Positions 12,420 to 23,543 of a stretch of DNA of 64,000 bases are shown here, piece after piece (the stretch's first letter is position 1; the number at the start of each line of letters is the position of its first letter). Source of the DNA: Daucus carota subsp. sativus. Lineage: Eukaryota; Streptophyta; Magnoliopsida; Apiales; Apiaceae. The stretch lies in NCBI RefSeq assembly GCF_001625215.2, contig NC_030385.2, positions 37,969,598-38,033,597 on the forward strand, given 5' to 3'. The translations under genes and the position numbers were made by a program. The notes below the pieces were generated by a model. The model saw nothing but the letters and a program-made list of their open reading frames with translations, ran no database searches and had not been told where the DNA came from.

Positions 12420-14058
12420 ATGGCAATTGTAGTAAGTTCAGAGGCTGCCGCGAGAGCAGTTGTAGTAAGCTCAAAGGATGCCGAAAGAGAAGTTGATATT
12501 CCTGTTAAATTGGTAATAGATAAAGAGAAGAAACGAGTAGTTTTTGCTGAAGCAGATGGTGATTTTGCTGATATCTTGTTCAGCTTCCTCACATTGCCAA
12601 TGGGGACAATTATAAGACTCTTGGCACAACATTCTGATCAATCGAAGCAGTTGAATATTGGGAATTTCAACACTTTATGTAGCAGTGTGAAGAATCTTGA
12701 TGCAAAGTACTTTGTGACGGATGTAAGCAAGGATCTGCTGACCAATACCAGAAATCTAGCAGACTATGAATGTCGTCGTCTTAGGATCAATATTGATGAT
12801 ACTAAGCCCGCTCAGCACTTCGTTTGTCAGAATTTGGATTGTATTGTAGACCAAGATCTTCCCTCTCTGAGCACTTGCAATATTGCAAAATGCAGAAGGT
12901 GCGGGGACTACTTGAAAACGCCAATAAATTTTTTAGATGACATGAGGGAGAATAACAGTGGAGTTTTCTTTGCTCAAACCGCGTCTTTTATCATCACTGA
13001 TGCTCTAAATGTATTTCCTAATACTATGGGCTCAACTTTTGAAATACTAGAGATGGCTGGAGTCTCAGATTTTGGAGTTCTTGAAGAGACAACCCTTCAA
13101 TTTGGTTCGCATGAGGTAATTTGTAATTGAATGTTTTTTTGACATTTATTTGTCATAATCAAGCTTCCTCCCTGTGCAGCCATGCCTAATCACCTTTAAC
13201 TCTTGCTTGTAGATTCTTGAGCTGCTAAAGTGTTCCTTATTCTCCAAGACCCCTTTGTCAGATATGGTTTTTGGTGAGAAAGATATCGTCAAGGACATAG
13301 TTCTTATACCATCTTTCCAGTGTCGGATAAGTACAGAGCACATATACGGTTTTATAAACATGACAGTGAACGTATTGGTCCAAAAGTCGACTAAGAAAAT
13401 ATTGTTGGCTCAAACTGCAGAAGATTTTGTAGAATTTCTATTTGGTTTCCTCGCGATGCCTTTAGGAAGAATCATTAGTTTTTTGGGCGAAAGTTTTTCA
13501 TCAGATGGGACAGTTGAAAATTTACACAATAGCCTGCCAAATTTGGATGTTGGCAGATACTTTAAATTTGATGAACTAAGACAGATTTTACTATACCCTG
13601 AAGTGGATTATGGCTCCTACCATTCATTATATTTTAGAAAAGAATGGAGTCGAGACTTCTATTACACTAGCAGGCGCGAGTCTTCTTATGAGGAGGATAC
13701 CTTCCATTTGACTAGAGAGGGTGGTCCGGTGATGAAAATTGAACATCCAAAGGAATACTTGAGGGGGCCAAAAATGTTTCTGGTGACGGATGACTTGATT
13801 GTGACTCCTTTTTCATCCATGTCTTGTATCACTTATCTTCACAGTTTGAAAGTTTCTCCAGGGGATGTTGAGGAACACCAGATCAACATAGGCCCGGAAG
13901 AGGTAAAACACAAAGCACAGAGAAACAAAATTTTAGCTCTTGTCTGATATACTTGCACTAAATTTTAATTTTTTTTGCAGGCCTTGAACTTATTGAGGGC
14001 ATGTATGATATCTACTTCAGTTTTGAACAACGGCCTTGGCTCCTTGCAAGTCTTTTAA
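12420..14058 (+). CDS. DUF674 family protein with two repeat halves
   Basis: Three exons (12420-13115, 13213-13902, 13981-14058; GT-AG, both introns phase 0) encode 487 residues. The start is the ATG at 12420, in an ACCATGG context. The first half carries a block with KLVIDKEKKRVVFAEADGDF and then FLTLPMGTIIRLL. The second half repeats it as VNVLVQKSTKKILLAQTAEDF and FGFLAMPLGRIISFLGE. This twofold architecture is what plant DUF674 proteins show (established knowledge of the family). The first half also has two CxxC-like pairs (around CRRCG). No signal peptide or membrane segment is evident. Molecular function is unknown. DUF674 genes often occur in lineage-specific clusters, but only one copy is in this window. 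The reading frame is intact and the C-terminus after the second repeat is short (25 residues in exon 3). Confidence 0.88.
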
Positions 14059-14206
14059 TAAATCCAGCAGCAGAGAAATCTCTTATTGCCCAAGTCATAG
14101 ACAGCCTTTAGGCTAAAGCTTCAAAGAATGCTTCTTCTTTTTTCCAAGATTAACTTTTTTAATAATGTTTTTTTCCACAGAAATCGTGTGAACAGATTTA
14201 TTATAA

Positions 14207-14245
14207 AACTAGCATAAAAGCCCGTGCGATGCACGGGCCTCTAGT
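14207..14245. repeat. GC-rich hairpin with flanking CTAG, possible Helitron terminus
   Basis: The perfect stem GCCCGTGC-GAT-GCACGGGC lies between CTAG tetranucleotides (ACTAGCATAAAA on the left, CTCTAGTTTT on the right), about 150 bp after the DUF674 stop codon. A GC hairpin a few bases before CTAG is the 3' end signature of plant Helitrons. Read on the minus strand the spacing is about 7 bases. No matching 5' TC end was fixed, so the element is undefined. Confidence 0.4.
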
Positions 14246-14446
14246 TTTTCCTGTGTTTTAAATAATATTCATGTGTCATTATATTGTTTTCGTACGGGAC
14301 TTGAGTTTGTATTGTGTTTTAAATAATATCCGTGTGTCATCATATTGTTTCGAGCGTAATTATTACGTTTTATTTTTTTATAAAAATATGTAAATATGTA
14401 AAATGTAATATTTGCAACCTAATAGCATTAACATTAATAATAAGTA

Positions 14447-14763
14447 CTATTCCCTCCGTCCCATTTCATATGACATTTATTCCTTTTTGAGACATCTCTA
14501 AAATAATGAACTTATTATACTTACTATTTTTAAACACTACTTTTCACTATCACACCCACTACTTCTCTATTTTATACTCCTTTATATTAAATAAACATTA
14601 TTACACTCACTACTTACCACCACTATCTCAAATCTATTATTAAATTTTGATATGTTCCACCACTTTACCCACTTTCCAACTAAATTTACTCTTTTTTTGC
14701 TACATTTTTCTTAATCTCCGTGAAAGTCAAATAAGGTCACTTAAAATAGGACGAATGGAGTAT
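14447..14763. mobile_element. Stowaway-like MITE (about 310 bp family)
   Basis: The left end is TTCCCTCCGTCCCATTTC and the right end is a degenerate inverted copy, GGACGAATGGAGTA. The interior, including CTACTTACCACCACTATCTC and an AAATCTATTATTAAAT block, is shared with the elements at 24620-24925 and 53051-53358, so it is one family. The right terminus is mutated, which suggests an older insertion. Confidence 0.75.
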
Positions 14764-17630
14764 ATTTCAAAAAAAAAAAAATTATGGATCAAAAACTACA
14801 TTTGAACTGATATTTCTCCATTAAAATTCGTTAGGATACAGAGACCATTATCATATTATCTATGTTCAAAATTATATTCGAAATTAATACTGAAATTTTA
14901 GATTTTAAATATATTATACCTCATTAAAAGTATATGTAATTTATTGTTGAAATTATTAAATTATTTCAACTAATATACCATGATTTTGATGAAAACTTGT
15001 TCTAATTGATATGTGAATTACGATATCCTAAATCATGATTCAATGAAGATGTGTGGTCCGCGTTGTCTTACATTTATCTCTTCTTTTTTGAGCGTACTTT
15101 TGCATAATTGTTAAAGTGATACATGATGAAGCAGATTATCAACACATTTTTTATAGCATATGTTGCACACATTTTGTATAAATAGAAATTGAAACATATG
15201 TTGTATGTAAAAAGATACATACCTTATTTTATTATAAAAGCCTCAATTGAACTACTAACCGTATAATTGCACCCCAAAAATTTCTAACACCTTTGATGTG
15301 TCTTATCCTTCTATTTTTCATATCAATTATATAGTACTTCAACGTATTATATTTTTATTGTTAATTTAAAAATATTAGATGATTATTGCTTTGATATAGT
15401 ATGTTATAACAATATCTTGTTATAAAATTTTAATTTTTTATAATTAATTTTTTGAGCTTGTCGATTAAGACTTTTAATGATTTTTCATGTAATCGTTATA
15501 AACCAGATCCCAAACAAATGATATTCTGGAATTTCAAATAGCAAAAAGAGAGTAGATATGAGTTAGGCCTCATGAAGTTCATAAAACCATGAAATATTTA
15601 GTTCAATTAGTCGTGTGATTACTTTTTTAGCTTTGTGCAAACTCGCATTTTTAAATATTTTGATACTCATATTTATTAGGAGTGATCAATGTGGCATATC
15701 ATGTTCAATTGTTAAAGATATATCCCGTTTAATCAGATATTAGTTTTCATCGTATCACCTCAGATTATCCTGTTCAGAATTAATTATATTTTATTAGTTT
15801 AATTTGCAAATGATTAATTTAATTGTAGTTTGACTCATTTTATTTGACTGGTATGTTATATATCGAATGATGGCATATTAAAAATTATAATTTTAAGACT
15901 TTAATATATATAACTTATTTCTCTGTGTTATTTTATTTAATCAAGTAAAATTTATAGTTCAAATCTTTTTAGTAGTTCTTGTAAACGCGTTTTATTATTA
16001 TATGGTTGATTTTTGATTAACAATATAGGATTTCCTTAAATTCACCTTCATATCACAAGTTATAGTATATCAAATACATATATCATCAAAATGACATCAT
16101 TTAGATATATTTTCTGACACCAAATTTGATGTATTATCACTATTCTTAAATCTATAATTTTTTTAAAAAACGATTTAATTACACATCAAATTCTGAATTC
16201 ATAAGTTTAAAATTAAAATATATTCTAAATAGGAATATTCTTTCCATCACCTTATTTCGTGTTCTCCAAAATATTGTAATCTCTTTATAAATCGCCTTTT
16301 ATAATAAAAGAAATTAATATGACATAGTCCATGTTGAAAGCCCATCAATTTTTCCTTTCAAAGATGCTCGCTTAAACCTCAGTTTTTGTGCTTATTTCTC
16401 ACAATCATGACTTAAAATTTCTATAATATTGTATCGGTGCTCGTTTAAACTATTAAGTTAGATTCGAATTCGTTCTTTTTTATTCGAATATAAATTATAT
16501 CCATTTTTAGAAATCTGAATCATGGCTCGAACCCGATTATTCATATTCTTTTTCAATTTTAAATTTATTTACGTAAATAATTAATTTATAGATATTAATC
16601 TATCATGTAAACAAGATATGAGACTTAACTGAAATAATAACTTATCTCAAATAAATAAGATATTGAAACGAATATAAATACAAAGTCTTAAAGTATGTGG
16701 TTAATGCTTTTGAGTAACAAACTAATTGTTTGTGCAGTTCAAGTGGTTTGAGTGATGTGTTTGTATCGGAGAGGTCCTGAGTTCGAGTCTGATGAATAAC
16801 ATCTTTTTTTATATATATGAGATGAGATTAGGTTCGGAGTTAGGCTCAGGTTCGGAGCTAGGTAATTTATTTGCTCAGGAGGGAGGCTTAACACGAACCT
16901 GTTGGGCTACTATATATATAAGTAGATAGATAAGTAGATGTATGTTACTTATATGAATCTGATCTATTAGGATGAATATATTGGTGATATCACATCATAA
17001 AACGAGAGAAAATAGTGATTAACAGAGATGCACAAGTAGTCTGTAGGGTTGAGTCTTTAGGCTAAATTTTTTTTCGAGTCATTAAAAATCATACTCATAT
17101 GTTTGTGCAGGGAGCTAATAAAGACGGATAAATGGATAATCACATGTATAAAACGCCTACAAATTGGACTCAAATGACAAATAAACATGTCCATACTGTA
17201 TTCCATTGATCCAAATATATCCTTATAATAATAGAATAAGAGCCCAGTTATAAGCCCGCGTTTGATTTAAGGCCTCATTTGGAGTTTGAACTTTGCACAT
17301 GGGCTTCCATTACATATCGCACTTGTAATTTGTAGGTTCTGGGCCTCTGGTAAACATCGTTCTACTTTATGTGATTATAATATAATAAATTGATGTCTAA
17401 ATAAAATATTAAAGATCACAATATGGCAGTGGAATTATAAAAAAAACAAGGAATTTGGGAGAGTGCTTGACTTGAAAATAGTGCTTGTCCATGAAACTCC
17501 TTAGTGGAGGAGGCTAATTGTCAATACAAGAACCTAGATTAATCAAAACCCGCCATTGAACGGGTCTTGTGAGATTTTTCAAAGTTCCAAATGTACATCT
17601 TCGTGGAAAATGACTTTATTATATCGTATA
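14764..17630. other. AT-rich intergenic stretch
   Basis: No coding region can be supported over these 2.9 kb: frames are short and composition is about 70-75% A+T. The only structured item is a tRNA-like head near 16735-16800, listed separately. Decayed transposon sequence is likely. Confidence 0.45.
16733..16800 (+). mobile_element. Possible tRNA-derived SINE head
   Basis: GTTCAAGTGGTTTGAGTGATG followed about 20 bases later by GAGTTCGAGTCTGATG resembles the A and B boxes of an RNA polymerase III internal promoter, as in tRNA-derived plant SINEs. It is not a functional tRNA: no acceptor stem pairing was seen. The 3' end of the element and target duplications could not be fixed. Confidence 0.4.
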
Positions 17631-17640
17631 TTGTAAATTA

Positions 17641-18068
17641 GAGTTAAGTTCTATGTAGTCCACATATTTACTGTAGTACCGTAGACCACGTATGTTCTGC
17701 AACTATAGAATGACATAAAAACATTGCAAAATGTATGAAACTTGTTATTTTGTGAAATACATTCTATAAATATCACTATTTCATGAAAAATATTGAAAAT
17801 CATTTATGTTCGACAAGTAGAACACATATGTTCTGTAATATGTAAATATGTTCTGCAAACTTAACATGTTTTGCAGAATAATGTGTTTTTCACTATTTAA
17901 CTTGTAGAATGTTTAGGATTGTCAAAATTTTTAACAAAATAATGATGTTTATGGAACATGATTTGCAAAATAACACATTTTGCAATGTTTTTATGCCATT
18001 CTATAGTTGCAGAACATACGTGGTCTACGGTACTACAGTAAATATGTGGACTACATGGAACTTTGTTC
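17641..18068. mobile_element. 428 bp MULE-type MITE with 10 bp target duplication
   Basis: Long terminal inverted repeats run inwards from both ends: GAGTTAAGTTCTATGTAGTC on the left and the inverse of GACTACATGGAACTTTGTTC on the right. They continue for about 100 bases through CCGTAGACCACGTATGTTCTG. The element is flanked by perfect direct repeats TTGTAAATTA at 17631-17640 and 18069-18078. A 9-11 bp duplication is characteristic of Mutator-like elements. There is no coding capacity, so it must be mobilised in trans. Confidence 0.88.
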
Positions 18069-18078
18069 TTGTAAATTA

Positions 18079-19037
18079 AGAAAAAACAAATATTCCAATT
18101 ATTGATTTTGTTAGGCATGTGTCTGTGTGGATATTACCCCGGCCTAACAATGTCAGTGTGTATTTTCTCATATTTTATCTTTGTTTAAGCAATTACTTTT
18201 AAATAAATAATACAAATTAAATTAATAATATAGACATATATATATATAATAATAAAATTAAAATTTCTAATTTATTTAATTATATAATATGTTTTATTGT
18301 TATTAAACATATATTAATTTAAACATTTTAACGAATATATCATATATCAAATATAATACATTCATACCAGCTTAACCGTGTAATCCCATACCACGTCCCC
18401 GTCACTGTGGCTTAAATCCACTTGAAGTTTAATTATTATCCGCGCATTAGCGCAGCATGTTTTTTGATATCGGCTGCCAACTCCCTGAGCTAAGTGGTCG
18501 TCCTAACACTTCTTCACGAACGGCCGGATGAAGTCTTCTGGTCATCCACCTATATTAATTTATTATTTGGACGAATTAACTTTTTTATATTTTATTCTTG
18601 TTAAAATTTTTGATTTAACTTTAGCTACAAAAAATCAGTCTGCTATGTATTTTTAACTATGAAGTTAACATTTATTGATGAATAGTAACCGATTGTGGCC
18701 TTTAATTTTATTAAAATCAGAATTAATCTACAATAATAATTATATTACTAAATACCGTAAAGTTTTTTTATTTAGAAAGTACCTTCGAGATCTTAATATA
18801 GTTGATAATTCAACTTTTTCTAAAAAAAAATTTGGATACATATGTCTCTTATTTAAAAAGTACAAGATCTTACTATCCGCAGTATTTTCGGAGACCCGAT
18901 ATTTTCAAATAACTCTGCCTATTTTGTTTGTATGCCGTTTATATTATAAAATTTCCTAAATGTGAAAATAGATAAAAGAAAATAGTTATACTTCATGTCA
19001 GTTTCATCCTAACTAAATACTTTGAATTACTGCTAAT
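18079..19037. other. Intergenic, AT-rich
   Basis: No gene is seen. A slightly GC-richer patch at 18365-18550 (CCGTGTAATCCCATACCACG and following) stands out, but matches no feature that can be named with confidence. Confidence 0.4.
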
Positions 19038-19051
19038 AAAAGTGCAAGTGT

Positions 19052-19572
19052 AACTATTTTTTCTCCTTCTCTCTCTCAAAACCCTAGCCTCCCTAATCTC
19101 CGTTGAAGATTTTTGAAGGGGCTTCCATCGGTTTTCACCGGTGGAAAGCCCCAATTCCTTGTTTTCTGTGTTCTTGGTTTGAAATCTTATTTCCTATTCA
19201 ATAAGTTCCCAATTTATTTGGGTTTTGTTTGTCTCTCCTTCTTGTGAGAGTTGGCCTGTTTTGTTTCGGTGTGTTTTGATGTTCTTCATGACCGAGGTTA
19301 TAGATCGGCATGATTTTCATGGGTTTGATTCAGATTTGAAGGTTATTATGGGATCGCATCTATGGTCGATTGTTCAGAACACTCAGGTGAAAACCAATCA
19401 GATGGAAACAAGTGTGTATATTCAAATCATCTTCAAATCGCTCGGTTGCCTCTCCAAGAAGGAAGGATTCAACAGCGATATTATTCAGCGTCTGTCCAAT
19501 TTCGATTGTGTTTGTAGATGTCGTATGGCTTTTAATTAATGAATTGATTCCTTTTTATCAAAAAAAAAAAAA
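19052..19572 (+). mobile_element. PolyA retroposon (5'-truncated LINE or retroposed transcript)
   Basis: The insert begins with a pyrimidine-rich segment (CTCCTTCTCTCTCTC) and AACCCTAG and ends in a run of about 17 A. It is flanked by the direct repeat AAAAGTGCAAGTGT at 19038-19051 and 19573-19586. PolyA plus a 10-14 bp duplication shows target-primed reverse transcription, as for LINE-mobilised RNA. It contains an open frame of about 100 codons (19225-19539) that is not recognised; it may be the 5' part of a LINE product or chance. Which parental transcript it came from is unknown. Confidence 0.8.
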
Positions 19573-19586
19573 AAAAGTGCAAGTGT

Positions 19587-22500
19587 GAATTTTTACACCT
19601 TATTTTGATGGTATAGTACATACTACTTTCCTTATTCTCAAAATCAAAATGTGTTTTAGGGTGTATATAAAATACAATCTTGTAAGGTATGTATAAAAAA
19701 TTTCTGTCATATAAATATTTAAATCTTATATTTTTATCTGAAAGAAATTAAAGTAATTTATGTAATTAAAGATCTTAAAATACGCGTTAAATCCTGTCCC
19801 AAGATAAATAGTCCAGGGGTATTATTTTTCAGCTAAAATAGAGTCCAAAATTTGTTTAATAAAATTAATATATATAACTTGTGTTATCTAAAATGATTTT
19901 AACTATTATATTTTTTGAGTGGTAGAGAAATCCTCTCAGGTACTCGTTAAATATAAAAGTGTGGTAGTGAGGTACTGACGGTTTGATACGAAGATAGTAC
20001 GTGACACGCGGCAGCAAGAAGATCCTATACGAGAATCTTAAATCGTCACCGACTAGGAAGAATGACAGCCAATAGAACAAAATGGGACACGCTTTCAATG
20101 AATCAATGATTGACTTTCATTGTTCCTCCAAGATGCTACTACTTGGATCTCATCTCCACCTTACTCTGTTTCTTTAACAATTACTACTGGATTTTGCCTA
20201 TCAAACAAACTATTCAAGTGTATACAAAATGATCGGAGGTTTTTGTTTTCACTATGATTCTTTAAAAGAGTAAATATGAGGGGTATGTTTTACATCGATT
20301 TGAAAAAATGTAACCGATTTTTAAAATTAGTAAAAATATGACTGAAAACCAACTCGTCTTTCAAGTTATTGTCCGTCATTTGTTCAAAAAAAAAAAACAA
20401 TTTTTGTCCGTCATGAAATGGAACCTAACGGAAGTAGCGGAAGAGATGACACCTAATTATAGCAGCAGAAGAGATGACACTAACCGAAGTAGCGGAAGAG
20501 ATGACCATGAGCTTAAAATAAGTACTTCATCAAAATAAAAATGTGGAATAAAAATTAAAAGTATGTTAAGACTTACAAGTGATTAAAGTGTTTGGAAAAG
20601 ATTTAAAAGCTCCGCGATAAAAACTGGCATTTGCAATTTCTAAAAACGGCTTCTGCTGTTTTATATATTTGTAATAAAGACATATTTGTGATTTTAACAA
20701 TAATTTAATCGCACCCCAACTTTTCTTTACATCCGTTTTTTGGAGTGAAAACTTTGAAATAAATTTAATAAAGTCATATGACTTTTTATTTACGTTACTA
20801 AAAAACTTGAAAAATACTGATATTAAATATAACTTAATCATTATAATTATATTACAAAAAAACTACGCGACTTCATGTGGTTCGGGTTGTAGAAGAATGT
20901 TGGTTTCCATTAGTTGCAGATAGATAAGTTGTTGAAGTAAATAAAATTCTTGAAGTGTCTTGTGTTTGTTAAAGTAGATTTTTGGAGTACAATTGGGGCT
21001 CCTTTAATCTACTTTTTCTTACACAGTTTTTTCGTGAAGCTTTACGCGATGAAAAGTCATCATCTCTTTTGTTATCAAATATCATGTTATGTTTTTAAGT
21101 AATACAAGTAACGAATTTTTGCATCTTCAAAATTAATATCTCAAGTAAACCCCCTGCTTTAAGAACCTTGTCGGTAGCCAAAACCTTGTAAACTTGATAT
21201 ATCAATTCTAATAAATGGTGGAGTTTTAAGTTGTTTTAAATCAATACAAAATTATAGTATATAATATTAAATAATAAGAGTGTTATGTGAAAATGAGATA
21301 ATATTAGGTAATAGGTACGACTAAATGCATAGAGGTACTGCATTAAGACAAGACAACAAAAGTCGAGTTTAAATATTTGTATTTACTGATGAAGTTCAAT
21401 GAAGATTGTTCCCAAGATGTACTACTTAGCTAAGTCGATCAAGTAGAGTAAGATGGACTTTAGATTGTGGAATATAATCCAAACTAGAAGAAACATGCTT
21501 AACCAGTTGAATTTTACTCATACGGCTGGGAAAATGACTGCACACTCAAACTTGTCTTTCATCAAATTATTTAACGTTCTTCTCTTGACAAGGTTAATAA
21601 GTTAGCATTGATACTCAGAGTTGCATTGTTTCCTACGGACTAAAAGTTTCCCGACTCATATTCATCTCCCTCGCAGACTGAGTGTTTTATCGAATTATTG
21701 TTAGAAAATATAATATTTTGGAAAAGAAGATAAAAGAGATTCTAATAATGACAGGGAAAAGAAAGGAAAAAAAAATACCCGTGATAGGGAGTGAAATAGG
21801 AAAATCTAAATCCTAAAAGGAATTCTGGATTATGGGATTGTAAATTGTAATGTAAAAAAATGTCAAAAATAAAACTCACCAGTAGAGTCAGGTATTTTAA
21901 TACTTTTATAAAATATAATTTTATAAATTATATTATTTTTTTAAAAACAAAAATTTTTAGTTTAAATTATATTCAGACACAAAAATTTTAAAAATAAATT
22001 ATAAGATTACATATAAGCTCTAAAATAATTATAAAAATGAAATATTTTATATGAATAATTTTGAAAGTTTAGTCAGCACTCACAGCTAAGGCTAAAGTAT
22101 CTCCCCCAACTTTTGTCCTCTCATGTAAACTAACATCAGCCATCAAATTATTCTACCATAAAACAAATTAAAAATCGATGTTTTTGAGAAATTCTATTAT
22201 GTAAATAGAAAAGTCATAGTTTGTGTTCAAGTGATTCGAGTCACAGAAATTTCATCTTCCATGTGTAAACTGATTCTTCGTAGTTTATGAATTCCGGCAG
22301 ACAATGACGTTGTATATATAAATATATACTCACACTAACCGAAGCACCACTTATATCTCCGGCACGGAGTTTTCATCGGGAGGCCGGCCGGTGAATGTTA
22401 AATGAAATCCACGTTTTTATACTGCTTTCTTCCAATAATTTCATCGAATAAAATTAAGAAAAATTACGGACTTGTTTCTTAATATCGAAAACAACTTAAT

Positions 22501-23543
22501 GGAGTATTATTTTATTTTTCAGGTACGTACGATGGAACATTATTGTTAAAACATACTGTATCCTTCAACGCCGGAGAAACTTGTGATCATGTGCCTGTTT
22601 CACATGTCACGAATCTCGTCAAGTTTGCCTAATTAAAAACAAGTCATATAGATTTAGTAATTAATTAAAAAATGTTAAAAATATCTGGGTAACCATTATT
22701 TGTATGTAGCTGTTGATCCGAAAATTTATGATAACGATCAACTTTTTTGAGAAACATTATAACGATCAACTTGTTTCTTCCATATATAAAACCATTTGTT
22801 TTTATATTTTCCATAATATGGAGTATGAAATCTATATTTGAAGAAAAGAAAAAAATCTCCACCGAAAATAGGCGGTAAGAATGATCTAAAATAGTATTCA
22901 AGTCAAAATTAGTTAGCAGTTTTTGTCAAATTTAGGTAGTGATATATGCAAAATGTTCTAAGCCGTTCAGCAGAGTCAAGTACTCCTAATCTTCAATTAT
23001 TACCTAATTACATTACAAACCGTTGATCAGAAAAAACTTCTAAAAGTGATTATAAAACAATATAATTTCAAAAATAAATGTGAGCACGTAAAATTTATTA
23101 AAGAAAATCCGGGGATACCCCAGAGTAACTAACTTCGAAAATATGACGTGCGAGATACGTGAGGAACGATATTTAATCATAATTTATATTTTTATCATAA
23201 TTTATATTTTTGAAATTTGATTTAATAACCCACTAATTACATGAATTGATTGATAAATATATAAATATATTATGCGCACAACAATCACATCTACACCTAC
23301 ACTCCCATTAGAAATGATCAACATTCTAAAAGGAAGTTACACTTCCATTACGTTTGACTTGTACATCTACTGCCACCGCATTCATCGCACACAATATAAA
23401 TAACAACTTCCTTCACATTCACATCGACTAAGAAACCACATTAAAATCCAACTGTTTATTCTCCCTCGCTTCTTCTTTCCTTTTTTTTCTTTACGTCGTA
23501 AATATTCGAATCCCGTCAAAAACAAGACGGGGTTTGTTTGGAG
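19587..23543. other. Intergenic, with the O-fucosyltransferase promoter at the right end
   Basis: This is 4 kb of AT-rich sequence without a supportable gene. A short imperfect repeat of AGTAGCGGAAGAGATGACAC lies at 20432-20510. The last 250 bases, with CT-rich stretches near 23460-23490, are the likely 5'UTR and promoter of the gene starting at 23544. Confidence 0.45.

Noticed and set aside
16733-16800. Functional tRNA gene
   Set aside because: A and B boxes are suggestive, but no cloverleaf with a paired acceptor stem could be drawn. Kept only as a possible SINE head.
19225-19539. 104-codon frame as an independent gene
   Set aside because: It is wholly inside a polyA retroposon with target duplications and starts with a non-ATG codon. 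No family recognised.
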